From Demequina lutea (GTDB taxonomy: Bacteria > Actinomycetota > Actinomycetes > Actinomycetales > Demequinaceae), in contig NZ_JACBZO010000001.1 of NCBI RefSeq assembly GCF_013409005.1, forward strand, positions 2,666,001 to 2,730,000: 64,000 nucleotides of DNA, in the 5' to 3' direction. Under the pieces are notes generated by a model that was given only the letters and a program-made list of their open reading frames with translations, ran no database searches and was not told the origin of the DNA. Shown here piece after piece: positions 1 to 7,396 of this stretch. A program made the translations under genes and the position numbers. The stretch's first letter is position 1; each line of letters opens with the position of its first letter.

Positions 1-195
1 CACCGTGACCTTGCCGGGCACCGCGCGAAGTTTTGCGACGCTATCGTCGCCCGATCCGTTTTCCACCACGATGATCTCGAGGAGGTGCTGGGGCCAGTCG
101 AGTTCGCGGAGGCCCCGGATGGCTTCGACGGTGTCATCGGCGCCACGAAAGTTCACGAGCACGACGGAAACGAGGTCGGGGATGGTCTTCTTCAC
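1..195 (-). CDS. Glycosyltransferase family 2, N-terminal part (runs off the window)
   Basis: The first 65 codons of a GT-A fold glycosyltransferase lie here; the gene continues past the window edge. The protein begins with Lys-Lys-Thr-Ile-Pro and then the family 2 opening beta strand (LVSVVLVNFRGADDT). The next strand is IIVVENGSGDDS, in which Asn-Gly-Ser-Gly-Asp marks the nucleotide-sugar binding loop. I chose GTG at 193-195 because an in-frame stop lies four codons upstream (205-207) and no other start intervenes. It is followed on the same strand by more glycosyltransferases and an ABC exporter, so a role in building a surface polysaccharide is likely. The sugar specificity cannot be read. 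Confidence 0.8.
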   Translation of the reverse strand, partial: MKKTIPDLVSVVLVNFRGADDTVEAIRGLRELDWPQHLLEIIVVENGSGDDSVAKLRAVPGKVTV

Positions 196-244
196 GCTAA
201 GAACCTATCTGTTGGCGTAGGAATTCTCCTCAAGCAGGCAAGGT

Positions 245-1813
245 TCAGTGCAAGTCATACGCACGACCGAGCTCAAATACCTCGTGGGGATTGGTTGGCC
301 ACCAGGGGCTCGACCAGAACAGATGCTCCCAACGACCCCAAGCGGTCAACACTTCATATCTGGAGACACTCGGGTCCCTCGTTTTCGATTCGAAGTGATA
401 CAACTCCGCATTCGGAGTCCAATATGCCTGGTAACCAGCTGTAGACAACTTCATGCACAGGTCGACATCGTTGAAGTTGCCCGGGAGCAGAGGCGACAAC
501 CCTCCCACAGAAAGGAAAAGGTCCTTGCGCACGAGCGCGCACGCGGCCGTGACGCCTGCGACCTCGCGCTCCACGAGGAACGCCCCCCAAGGCCCCGCGG
601 AACCCCTCAATGAGTGCAGGCCGATATGCGTGACGTCGAGCCTGATGTACGCGTGGCCCGCATGCTGGATCGTCTCGTCTTCGAAGTAGAGCATCGGCCC
701 AACGATTCCCGCATTTGGCAACTGCGCCAGCGCCAACATGGGTTCGATCCAGGAGTGCGAAATCACCTCGACGTCGTCGTTGAGTAACAGTACGTACTCG
801 CCCGCCGAGTGAAGCACGCCTAGGTTGATCTTGCCGGAGAAGCTGAACGGCTTGTCCCACGCCACGAGACGAAGCGCTTCGCCGGCAACTTCGCGCAGCT
901 GAGCCGTGACGTCGTCGGGAGCTGACGAGTCGAGAACGACCACGAACTCTATGTTCTTGTACGTCGACATCTCGACGACGCTTCGTACGGCCTCCACCAC
1001 AAGGCACCTGTCGGAGCCATGAATCACGGCGCGGTCTCCGCGCGTGGGAATCACGATCGATACGAGTGGTTCGCCCTTGACGGTGCGACGAGTCCGATGG
1101 ACGCCGTTAGCGCCGACTGCAAGCACTTTCCCTCCGCCGGTCTGGCGAAGGTGACCCCCAAGAACCACCGAGATGTTTGAATTTTGGACGTCGGCGGGGA
1201 TTGTCCACAGATTCGCGATGGACTTCGCGGGCCTCGAAGAAAGCACCTCGGCCACGTGTGCGACCCGTGACGCAACGCGCGTGGTGCTCAACGCAAGGTC
1301 GTAGAGTTCCGCCCCCTCGACATCTGCCCGGATGCCGCCGACCTGATTCACGAGCGACGCCTTGAAAAGGGTGGTGTCGCCAAGGTAGGGCTGACAGCGC
1401 AAGCGTTCCGGTGAGAACTCGGGCTTGAAGAAGGTATCGGCGCCGATGCGCTCGTCGCCGTACGCAATATCTGCGCCCGATGCCGCCTCGGCCAACAGCA
1501 ACGCGGTCGCTTCCGGAGCAAGACGCGAAGCGGGGTTCAGGAACGCGACGAAATCCCCTTGCACCGCCGCGAGGCCCCGGTTCAATGCGTCGGCAAGCTT
1601 TGCGCCTGTCCCCGCCGCGATATGGCTCACTTTGCCGTCGTCTGCGGGAACCTTGTCGGCAGGCAGTTTGTGGACAAAGACCGCGTTCCAGGATTCGCTT
1701 GTCTGCCGCTGGAGCGACTTGAACAAGGGCAGCCAGGAACCGCTCGAGTCGCCAGGCATGGGCACGACGAAGGTGACAGTGGGCGCGTCTCCTCGCCTGT
1801 GGGCAACCGACAC
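245..1813 (-). CDS. Large family 2 glycosyltransferase (522 aa)
   Basis: The protein has an N-terminal GT-A-like half and a clear family 2 catalytic domain from about residue 248 (LVSIVIPTRGDR). The donor/metal motif is LLLNDDVEV near residue 340, and the acceptor-side segment with NFNDVDLCMKL is typical of rhamnan and O-antigen type transferases. The GTG start at 1811-1813 overlaps the upstream TAG by one base (TAGTG), which argues for translational coupling to the small coiled-coil gene. A longer reading frame exists upstream but lies inside that gene. The likely role is transfer of sugars to a cell-surface polysaccharide at the inner face of the membrane; the sugar is unknown. Confidence 0.85.
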   Translation of the reverse strand: MSVAHRRGDAPTVTFVVPMPGDSSGSWLPLFKSLQRQTSESWNAVFVHKLPADKVPADDGKVSHIAAGTGAKLADALNRGLAAVQGDFVAFLNPASRLAPEATALLLAEAASGADIAYGDERIGADTFFKPEFSPERLRCQPYLGDTTLFKASLVNQVGGIRADVEGAELYDLALSTTRVASRVAHVAEVLSSRPAKSIANLWTIPADVQNSNISVVLGGHLRQTGGGKVLAVGANGVHRTRRTVKGEPLVSIVIPTRGDRAVIHGSDRCLVVEAVRSVVEMSTYKNIEFVVVLDSSAPDDVTAQLREVAGEALRLVAWDKPFSFSGKINLGVLHSAGEYVLLLNDDVEVISHSWIEPMLALAQLPNAGIVGPMLYFEDETIQHAGHAYIRLDVTHIGLHSLRGSAGPWGAFLVEREVAGVTAACALVRKDLFLSVGGLSPLLPGNFNDVDLCMKLSTAGYQAYWTPNAELYHFESKTRDPSVSRYEVLTAWGRWEHLFWSSPWWPTNPHEVFELGRAYDLH

Positions 1814-2082
1814 TACGACCGCCCCTTCAGGAGCCGCGCCACACGCACTGGGCCAAGGAATGCCCGGCCCACCCACCAGGTGCGCGATGCGTATACCGCC
1901 GCGAGCGCGGTCTCGAGACGCTCGATCTCCGCGCGAGCTCCGCCTGATTCCCGCGCCGCCGCCTCGAGTCGCGCAACCTCTGCCTCAAGACCGATCACCC
2001 GGTCGACGAGCGCCATCTGGCGCAACAGCACCTGATACTCACCATCGTCGCCGAAGGGTGTCAAAGGCTCGTCGCTGCACAT
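1813..2082 (-). CDS. Small coiled-coil protein of the glycosyltransferase cluster (89 aa)
   Basis: This 89-residue protein has a central heptad-rich stretch (roughly residues 22-65, rich in Leu, Glu, Ala and Arg) that should form a coiled coil. It ends with ASRTWWVGRAFLGPVR. That Ser-Arg-x-Trp-x-x-Gly-Arg tail is commonly seen in or beside actinobacterial glycosyltransferases, where it may sit on the membrane surface. Its stop overlaps the start of the next glycosyltransferase by one base, so the two are probably made together and may form a complex. No enzymatic motif is visible. It could also be the N-terminal module of a once-fused transferase. Confidence 0.65.
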   Translation of the reverse strand: MCSDEPLTPFGDDGEYQVLLRQMALVDRVIGLEAEVARLEAAARESGGARAEIERLETALAAVYASRTWWVGRAFLGPVRVARLLKGRS

Positions 2083-2131
2083 GGCTCAAGGGTATCAAGC
2101 GCTACCCGGGAAATATTTCGATCTCAGGGCT

Positions 2132-3139
2132 CTAGCCAGACGGTTGGCAAATGTCACGCACCATATCCATGGCTCCGCGGCCAAACGTCCCATAGCGACC
2201 CGCGACGCCCGCCGCTAAGACCGGAATGAGTCTGCGTACACGCATCGTCGGAAGTGCGCTGCGTGCGCGCTCGTGTGCGAGTTTGGCCGCCGCGGTCTCC
2301 CGCACCCGTGGGCTCAACAACTCGGTGTGAAACGCCGTGCGTTCCGCGAGCGCCTCGGCCCGAACAAGCAAGCGTGCGTTGCGGTCGGCGCGAGGCTCGA
2401 ACAGCCTCCTCACCTTGTCCGGCAGTGAGAGTCGCAATGCCCCAATCTGGTTGCCGCCGTGCTGCCGGTAGTCGATCAGTTGGTCTTCCACGAGGACCAC
2501 GTCGCCAAGCGCCGCTCCCATGGTGGCGATCCACTCGTCGTGAACCCACGAAGACGGGAAGGGCATGGCGACATCGAGAACGTCACGCCTAAACACCATG
2601 GTGGCACCCGTGATGATGTTGCGGCGCATCAGCGTGGCGAAAGGTTGTTGACCGTTGACGAGCGCGAGGTCGCGCTCCGTGACCTCGAGCGCTTCGAAGA
2701 GCGAGTAGCCGAGACGAACGCCCTCGCGGTCTACCAGGGTGGCGTCCGAAGCGACAACGCGCACCGTCGGCCGCTCGGCCAAGATATCAAGGACCCTCGC
2801 GAGCCTTCCGGGATGCCACACGTCGTCTTGATCGCTCAGTGCGATCAGGTCGCCGCCGCACGCGGCAATGGCTTGTTCGAAGTTGGCAGTCACTCCGAGC
2901 GGCGTCGCGTTGCGCAACATCACCAGTTCGATGGGCGTTGGTAGAGACGAGTTCCAGTCGGCGACCGCCCGCTCGACGATCGCGACGGTCCCATCCTTGG
3001 ACGCGTCGTCAGAGACGACCACTTCCCACGGAGCGGGGTCCTGGGAAAGGATGCTGAGCAGTTGCTGCTCGATAAATGCCTCACCGTTGTGCGTGCATAG
3101 GGCAACGGAGATCCGCGGTGGCGGGAGGCTCCCAATCAA
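2132..3139 (-). CDS. Family 2 glycosyltransferase, rhamnosyltransferase-like (335 aa)
   Basis: The GT-A fold is plain: RISVALCTHNGEAFIEQQL near residue 9, VVVSDDASKDGT for nucleotide binding, and ALSDQDDVWHPGRL containing the metal-binding Asp-rich motif near residue 100. HDEWIATMGA and QHGGNQIG in the second half match the rhamnosyltransferase/WbbL-like branch. The start must be TTG at 3137-3139, because an in-frame stop (the wzt-like stop at 3149-3151) lies four codons upstream. A TTG start with no obvious Shine-Dalgarno suggests coupling to the upstream ATPase gene nine bases away. It probably adds a deoxysugar during surface-polysaccharide synthesis. Confidence 0.85.
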   Translation of the reverse strand: MIGSLPPPRISVALCTHNGEAFIEQQLLSILSQDPAPWEVVVSDDASKDGTVAIVERAVADWNSSLPTPIELVMLRNATPLGVTANFEQAIAACGGDLIALSDQDDVWHPGRLARVLDILAERPTVRVVASDATLVDREGVRLGYSLFEALEVTERDLALVNGQQPFATLMRRNIITGATMVFRRDVLDVAMPFPSSWVHDEWIATMGAALGDVVLVEDQLIDYRQHGGNQIGALRLSLPDKVRRLFEPRADRNARLLVRAEALAERTAFHTELLSPRVRETAAAKLAHERARSALPTMRVRRLIPVLAAGVAGRYGTFGRGAMDMVRDICQPSG

Positions 3140-3148
3140 CTCGGCGCC

Positions 3149-3892
3149 CTACTGCCCGTCGTGTGGGACGGAGTCGAGGTACGCCTTGATTGTCGAGTCG
3201 ACATCGCCCACCTGCATCAGTTCGCCCTTATTGATCCATGCCGCCTGGTCGCACATGTTGCGCACGGTCTCGGTGGAATGGCTCACCAAAATCACGGTCT
3301 TGCCTGCCTCCTTGAGCGCGCCAAACCGCTCGAAACACCGCTCCTGAAACTCGGCGTCGCCCACCGAGAGCACCTCGTCAACCACCAAAATGTCCGGATC
3401 AACGTTGATCGAGATGGCGAAACCCAAGCGCACATACATGCCGGAGGAGTAATTCTTGACGGGTTGGTCGATGAACTGGCCCACTCCGGCGAAGTCGACG
3501 ATCTCATCGATCTTCGCCTCCACCTGCTTCTTGCTCATCCCCAAGATCGAGCCGTTCAGGTAGATGTTCTCCCTGCCCGAAAGTTCACTGTGGAATCCGG
3601 AGCCGACCTCAAGCATCGCGGCCACGCGGCCGGTGTGCGAAATCGTTCCCTTGTTGGGGTAATAGATGTTCGCGAGGCACTTGAGCAGGGTCGACTTTCC
3701 GGAGCCGTTGCTGCCAATGAGTCCGAACGTGGACCCCTTTGGCACGTCGAAAGACACGTCCTTAAGCGCCCAGAAATCCTCGTGCACGGACGTGCGGCGG
3801 CGCATGATGGCCGCCTTGAGCGTCTGATTGCGCTCGTAGTACATGCGAAAACTCTTGCTCACGTGGTCGACGTGGACTGCAATCTCCGTCAT
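3149..3892 (-). CDS. Polysaccharide ABC exporter, ATP-binding subunit (Wzt/TagH type)
   Basis: This 247-residue ATPase of the Wzt/TagH group powers export of an undecaprenyl-linked polysaccharide or teichoic-acid-like polymer. Visible motifs are Walker A GSNGSGKST near residue 60, the signature YSSGMYVRLGFA near 145, Walker B ILVVDEVLSVGD near 167 and the switch His in VSHS near 203. FWALKDVSFDVPKGSTFGL is characteristic of this subfamily. It ends after the nucleotide-binding domain, so it lacks the C-terminal sugar-recognition domain of long Wzt proteins. ATG at 3890-3892 overlaps the permease stop (ATGA). A longer upstream frame is a shadow of the permease gene. Confidence 0.9.
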   Translation of the reverse strand: MTEIAVHVDHVSKSFRMYYERNQTLKAAIMRRRTSVHEDFWALKDVSFDVPKGSTFGLIGSNGSGKSTLLKCLANIYYPNKGTISHTGRVAAMLEVGSGFHSELSGRENIYLNGSILGMSKKQVEAKIDEIVDFAGVGQFIDQPVKNYSSGMYVRLGFAISINVDPDILVVDEVLSVGDAEFQERCFERFGALKEAGKTVILVSHSTETVRNMCDQAAWINKGELMQVGDVDSTIKAYLDSVPHDGQ

Positions 3893-4725
3893 AGCGCCTC
3901 CGCAAGGCCGCGGGCGTGGCGTTGGAACACGATGAGCCCAAGCACGATCGACACAGCGGCGGCCGAGAAGGACCAGACCCAGTCGGACAGGTCCGGCATT
4001 CGGTTGTCGTACAACAGTGTCCTGAAGAGATTGACGATGTGTTCCATGGGGTTCAGGTGGAAGATGTCCGCCACCGTGATGCGGGTTCCCGCGAGCCCCC
4101 CGAGCTCCACCGACTTTGTGTCGACCAATGTCGCCGGATAAATGATGGGCGTCAGGTACATCCACATCTGCAGAGCAATGGAGATGAAGTATTGGGTGTC
4201 CCTGAAGTGCACGTTGGCAATCGAGAGCATGAGCGCAAGCCCTGCGGCAAAGAGCGCGAGCAATACCATCGCGACCAAGACCAAAGGAATCCACGGAATG
4301 ACAAACCCGCCGACGACCGTGAGGGCGATGACGAGCACGCCCATCTCAAACATCCAGTTGTAGCCCGCGGAACCGACGACGGCTAACGGCAGCACGATGC
4401 GAGTGAAGGACACCTTCTGGATGAGGTTCGCGTTTTCCACAAGCGATCCAGCACCCTGGTTAATGACTGTCGCCAGAAAGGTCCAGGGGAGAAGTCCGCA
4501 CAGGAGCCAGATGGCGAAGACGTTCAGCCCACTGGGGCTTCCTGCATCGGGCTGAACCTTGATCACGAACTTGAAAACGAACGTGTAGATGAGCATCAGT
4601 GCCAGGGGGTTGACGAGCGACCACAACTGGCCAAGCACGGTGCGCTTGTACTTGCCGCGCACCTCACGCATTGTCAGGTTCGTCAGAAGTTCACGCGCAC
4701 CAAAGATTTCCTTTAGGTAGTTCAC
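3889..4725 (-). CDS. Polysaccharide ABC exporter, permease (Wzm/TagG type)
   Basis: This ABC-2 type permease (278 aa) has about six hydrophobic segments, including LMLIYTFVFKFVI, LPLAVVGSAGYNWMFEMGVLVIA and the last one near SWVWSFSAAAVSIVLGLIVF. The N-terminal amphipathic region (ELLTNLTMREVRGKYKRTVLG) is the hallmark of Wzm/TagG proteins. GTG at 4723-4725 follows a strong GGGAGG ribosome site at a spacing of four bases; the longer frame to 4788 has no such site. It forms a membrane channel with the ATPase encoded immediately downstream and exports the polymer made by the neighbouring glycosyltransferases. Confidence 0.9.
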   Translation of the reverse strand: MNYLKEIFGARELLTNLTMREVRGKYKRTVLGQLWSLVNPLALMLIYTFVFKFVIKVQPDAGSPSGLNVFAIWLLCGLLPWTFLATVINQGAGSLVENANLIQKVSFTRIVLPLAVVGSAGYNWMFEMGVLVIALTVVGGFVIPWIPLVLVAMVLLALFAAGLALMLSIANVHFRDTQYFISIALQMWMYLTPIIYPATLVDTKSVELGGLAGTRITVADIFHLNPMEHIVNLFRTLLYDNRMPDLSDWVWSFSAAAVSIVLGLIVFQRHARGLAEAL

Positions 4726-4861
4726 GTCACCTCCCGAACCACTCGTCAACGGCGTTGGAGCCCGGACCAGTCTAGGGTGCGCGCGCAACTACGGTAACTC
4801 TCGCGCCGAGCATCGTCCGCTCGTCTCCTTATCGCGTTGGACCCGCACCATAGTGAGGTAC

Positions 4862-4979
4862 ACGACAGGGGAGCGCCTCCGTTCACACCGAACTGGTCAG
4901 GGCGCTGAGAGTGCGGACCGCCACAGACCCTCGAACCTGATCCGGCTCGCACCGGCGTAGGGAGTCGACACTCGTCCCC
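4862..4979 (+). promoter_or_regulatory. TPP (thiamine pyrophosphate) riboswitch, THI element
   Basis: The conserved THI-box blocks appear in the right order on the plus strand: CAGGGGAGC, then GCGCTGAGAG, then ACCCTCGAACCTGATC, then ACCGGCGTAGGGA, closed by a short CGAC/GTCG P1 helix. This aptamer binds thiamine pyrophosphate and represses the gene below it, in actinobacteria usually at translation. What lies below is only the remains of an operon (a truncated lipoprotein joined to a truncated ATPase). Confidence 0.93.
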
Positions 4980-4994
4980 TCCTTAACCGGGAGG
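4977..4994 (+). promoter_or_regulatory. Shine-Dalgarno sequestering hairpin of the TPP riboswitch
   Basis: CCCTCC at 4977-4982 can pair with GGGAGG at 4989-4994, which is the ribosome-binding site eight bases before the ATG at 5002. This is the expected expression platform for translational control by the upstream aptamer. The pairing is seen directly; its role is inferred. Confidence 0.65.
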
Positions 4995-5001
4995 AATCCA
5001 T

Positions 5002-5163
5002 ATGCCTCAGACGAATGCGGCCGCGCGGGCGGCAGTTGCCATCGCCTTGATCCCTTTGACTCTGGCGGCGTGCTCACCTTCGGCGACCGAACCAAACCCG
5101 AGCGTCTCCCCACGGGAGGGGCTTCGGGCTCGTATTCCAAAATGGCCGGCTTTTTCCTCATAG
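5002..5163 (+). pseudogene. Truncated thiamine-binding lipoprotein (signal peptide only)
   Basis: The frame opens with [20 protein letters not shown] and a lipobox ending in Ala-Ala-Cys, then a short Ser/Pro-rich linker, and stops after 53 codons. A substrate-binding lipoprotein should be about 330-360 residues. From about 5111 the DNA reads, in a different frame, as the middle of an ABC ATPase, so the last dozen codons here are out-of-frame ATPase sequence. The TPP riboswitch above and the ATPase remnant below suggest this was ThiB of a thiamine importer and that one deletion removed most of it together with the permease. The substrate is inferred from the riboswitch. Confidence 0.75.
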
Positions 5164-5542
5164 GACAGTCGAGGGCAACGTCGCCTTCGGCCTAGAGAGT
5201 TCTGGGATGCCGCGCCGTCAACGCAGCGGGCGAGTCGCCGCTGTCTTATAGATGGTGGGCCTCGCAGGCTTCGGCCCGAGAGACACGAGGGACCTCTCGG
5301 GCGGCGAGAGGCAGAGGGTCGCGTTGGCCCGCTCCCTGGCGCCCTCTCCTCGTCTGCTGGCTCTCGATGAGCCGCCCTCTTCCCTCGATGCCGAGCTACG
5401 AACCCGTCTAGGCGCTGAGGTGCGAGACATCCTGCGGTCCGCAGGGACCACCTTCATCATGGTCACGCACGACGCTGCCGAGGGGGAGTTGGTCGACGAT
5501 CGCGTGGTTCTCATGTCTGATGGCCGCCTGATCGACGCGTGA
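5111..5542 (+). pseudogene. Truncated ABC ATPase (thiamine importer remnant) with internal stop
   Basis: Read in the frame of 5111, the segment gives the ATPase Q-loop region ([20 protein letters not shown]), an in-frame TAG at 5249-5251, then the signature LSGGERQRVALARS, Walker B LLALDEPPSSLD and the switch His in VTHD, ending normally at 5542. Walker A and the first 75 or so residues are missing. The stop sits where many homologues have Gln before Met, so CAG to TAG is a likely cause. Its LFPH and LDAELR signatures fit importers of the ThiQ/PotA/FbpC group. With the TPP riboswitch and lipoprotein stump it is best read as a dead thiQ. An ATG at 5252 could still make a 96-residue piece without ATP-binding ability. 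Confidence 0.8.
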
Positions 5543-5595
5543 CTCCGCGCGCAGCCACGCGGTGCTTGCGGCACGCGGCACGCGCCGAAACGGTA

Positions 5596-6075
5596 CTAGC
5601 AGTCGCAAACGATGCGCTGTGCGGGGACGCCCGCTGGCACGGTCAGCGGGTCCGCAGCCCTCGTCGCGTCCACGATGATCTCGACCCCCGTCGCGTCACG
5701 CGCCACGCGATCGACTGGAAGACCCTCCCTTGCCCAGTACTCGAAGCCGCCGATCATCTCCTTCACTGCATAGCCGCCCTCCGAGATGATCAGGCCCGCT
5801 CGCGTCGCGCCATTGCACCCTGGGCCCCAGCAATAGACGACGAACTGGGTCCCGACGGGGTACGTCGGGATCACATTCGGCATTTCCGGCTTGGTCACGT
5901 GCACGGCTCCCCTGGCGTGGCCCTGGTCCCAGGCCTCGTCGCCGCGGGTATCCACGAAGACGAATCCCGGTTGGCCCGATTCGAGCGCCGCGTGGACGTC
6001 ACCTGGATCCGTCTCGAACCGGAGCCGCGCGGCAAAGTGCGCGGCCGCTTGGGCAGGTGTTTGCGCGGAGGACAT
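5596..6075 (-). CDS. Rhodanese-domain sulfurtransferase
   Basis: A single rhodanese domain fills this 159-residue cytosolic protein. The first signature is FVFVDTRGDEAWDQGH. The active-site loop is in VVYCWGPGCNGATRA, where the first Cys is the expected persulfide carrier. The end matches EMIGGFEYWAREGLPVD, normal for the family. The loop C-W-G-P-G-C-N is longer than the six-residue loop of classical thiosulfate sulfurtransferases and carries a second Cys. It stands alone, convergent with the dead transporter and divergent from the next membrane-protein gene. The donor and acceptor are unknown. Confidence 0.85.
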   Translation of the reverse strand: MSSAQTPAQAAAHFAARLRFETDPGDVHAALESGQPGFVFVDTRGDEAWDQGHARGAVHVTKPEMPNVIPTYPVGTQFVVYCWGPGCNGATRAGLIISEGGYAVKEMIGGFEYWAREGLPVDRVARDATGVEIIVDATRAADPLTVPAGVPAQRIVCDC

Positions 6076-6151
6076 GACTCGTACGGTAGGCGCGGGCGGG
6101 TCCGCCAGTCCACCTTCCGGTGGCTCCTATGATGACGATGAGGAGTTGCCC

Positions 6152-7210
6152 GTGACATTTCAGCCCGAGCACGAACCAAGCGGGGACGAACGCTCGCGCG
6201 CCGAAGCATCGGCTGGCGACCCATCGAATGGCGGCGACGGCACGGCAGGAGACGGCGACACGTCTCGGCGACCTCCCGAGTCCCCCGCACAGGACTTCGC
6301 GGCGGTTCCCGGCCCCGACGACGAGGCGCCGATGTGGCTCGTCGCATCGCTCGAACGCGGCGAACCGCTCGCACCGCCACCACAGCCGCGGCAGCCCACC
6401 CAGGGAACAACGCCGTCGTCGGCTGGCTGGCCGGTCCACGAACCGTCCGCAGCCTGGCCCCCGCAGCCGTCTCGCGACGCCGAGTATTCCCGTGCAGCCC
6501 AAGCGTCGTTCCCTGCCGGCCCTGATTGGATCGAGCCAGTGAGTGGTGCCGGCGCCCACAAGGCACGACGACGCATCTCACAGATCGTGGTGCTCGTCCT
6601 CGTGCTCGCGGTGGCCGTGGTGGGGGGACGCCTCGCGTTCGGGGCGCTGACAGCAACGCCTGACGACTACACCGCGCCGCTGATCTCGCCTCAAGACGTC
6701 GCGACTGAGGGCGGCCTGATGTGGATATCGCAGACGGGCAAGGCAGCGCTCGAGGTGGACCCCACGTGGACAAACGAATCGAGCGTCGAGTCAGGAGACG
6801 TCTCCGGGCTCTTCTCGCACGAAGTGACGGTCTATGCGAGCACCTGGACGTTGCCGGGAGGTGCAGGCACCGTCAGGATGTTCGAGGCCGCGGACCCTGA
6901 GGCCTCGAACCAGACCCTCACCGCAATCCACGAAAGTGCGGTCTCCTCGGCAAGCAAATTGGTCATGAAAGACATGGGCGATGTCGTGCAGGTAGCCCCC
7001 ACGATTCCGCACGGCGTGACCACGTCAACCGGCCTGCACGGCCGGGTCAGCGACCTGGCTTGGAATGCGAGCGGCAAGCACGGCACGGTGACGGTGTACA
7101 CGTTCATGCATCACGGCCGTGTCGTGATCGTGCAGGTGACCGTGGTTGGTGACACCGGCACTCAACCCAGTGTGGGCCGTGCGGTTAGCACGCTTCGCAT
7201 CGATAAGTAG
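6152..7210 (+). CDS. Single-pass membrane protein with disordered N-terminus (unknown)
   Basis: I do not recognise a named family. The 352-residue protein has a long acidic, Pro/Ser/Gly-rich region (residues 1-135) likely to be disordered and cytoplasmic. A basic stop-transfer patch (HKARRRISQ) precedes one transmembrane helix (IVVLVLVLAVAVVGGRLAF), followed by a roughly 190-residue extracytoplasmic domain. GTG at 6152 has GAGGAG seven bases upstream; the frame is open further upstream but without a better site. The layout resembles actinobacterial membrane-anchored proteins next to division or stress genes, but nothing ties it to a pathway. Confidence 0.7.
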   Translation: MTFQPEHEPSGDERSRAEASAGDPSNGGDGTAGDGDTSRRPPESPAQDFAAVPGPDDEAPMWLVASLERGEPLAPPPQPRQPTQGTTPSSAGWPVHEPSAAWPPQPSRDAEYSRAAQASFPAGPDWIEPVSGAGAHKARRRISQIVVLVLVLAVAVVGGRLAFGALTATPDDYTAPLISPQDVATEGGLMWISQTGKAALEVDPTWTNESSVESGDVSGLFSHEVTVYASTWTLPGGAGTVRMFEAADPEASNQTLTAIHESAVSSASKLVMKDMGDVVQVAPTIPHGVTTSTGLHGRVSDLAWNASGKHGTVTVYTFMHHGRVVIVQVTVVGDTGTQPSVGRAVSTLRIDK

Positions 7211-7260
7211 ATCCCCCGCCATCTTCGAGTCGGATGGGTGCCTCATTGCCATTCTGAGAA

Positions 7261-7281
7261 CTTGAGCAGGGTTCGCTCAAC
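7261..7281 (+). promoter_or_regulatory. HAIR element 1 (HspR operator)
   Basis: CTTGAGC, seven spacer bases, GCTCAAC. This matches the actinobacterial HAIR consensus CTTGAGT-N7-ACTCAAG closely, with one end base off. It lies 62 bases upstream of a better copy and 116 bases before dnaK. HspR with DnaK as co-repressor binds such sites. Confidence 0.75.
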
Positions 7282-7322
7282 TTTGCCCCTTTCAACTTGA
7301 CACGCTTCGCGCCGAGGCGTAA

Positions 7323-7343
7323 CTTGAGTGCATACCGCTCAAG
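7323..7343 (+). promoter_or_regulatory. HAIR element 2 (HspR operator)
   Basis: CTTGAGT, seven spacer bases, GCTCAAG, with six-base perfect arms and the exact HAIR spacing. It sits 53 bases before the dnaK start, where it would cover the promoter. Together with the first element it makes a double operator for the dnaK operon. Confidence 0.9.
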
Positions 7344-7396
7344 TCTCGAGCGGGCAGTCGCAATGGCGGGAGAACCCCGCACAAGGAGGAGCCACC

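Noticed and set aside
4883..5161. A 92-codon minus-strand frame across the riboswitch
   Set aside because: It is antisense to conserved THI-box structure and to a recognisable lipoprotein signal peptide.
5895..6773. A 292-codon minus-strand frame opposite the membrane protein
   Set aside because: Arg/Pro-rich shadow of the disordered coding region and of the rhodanese gene.
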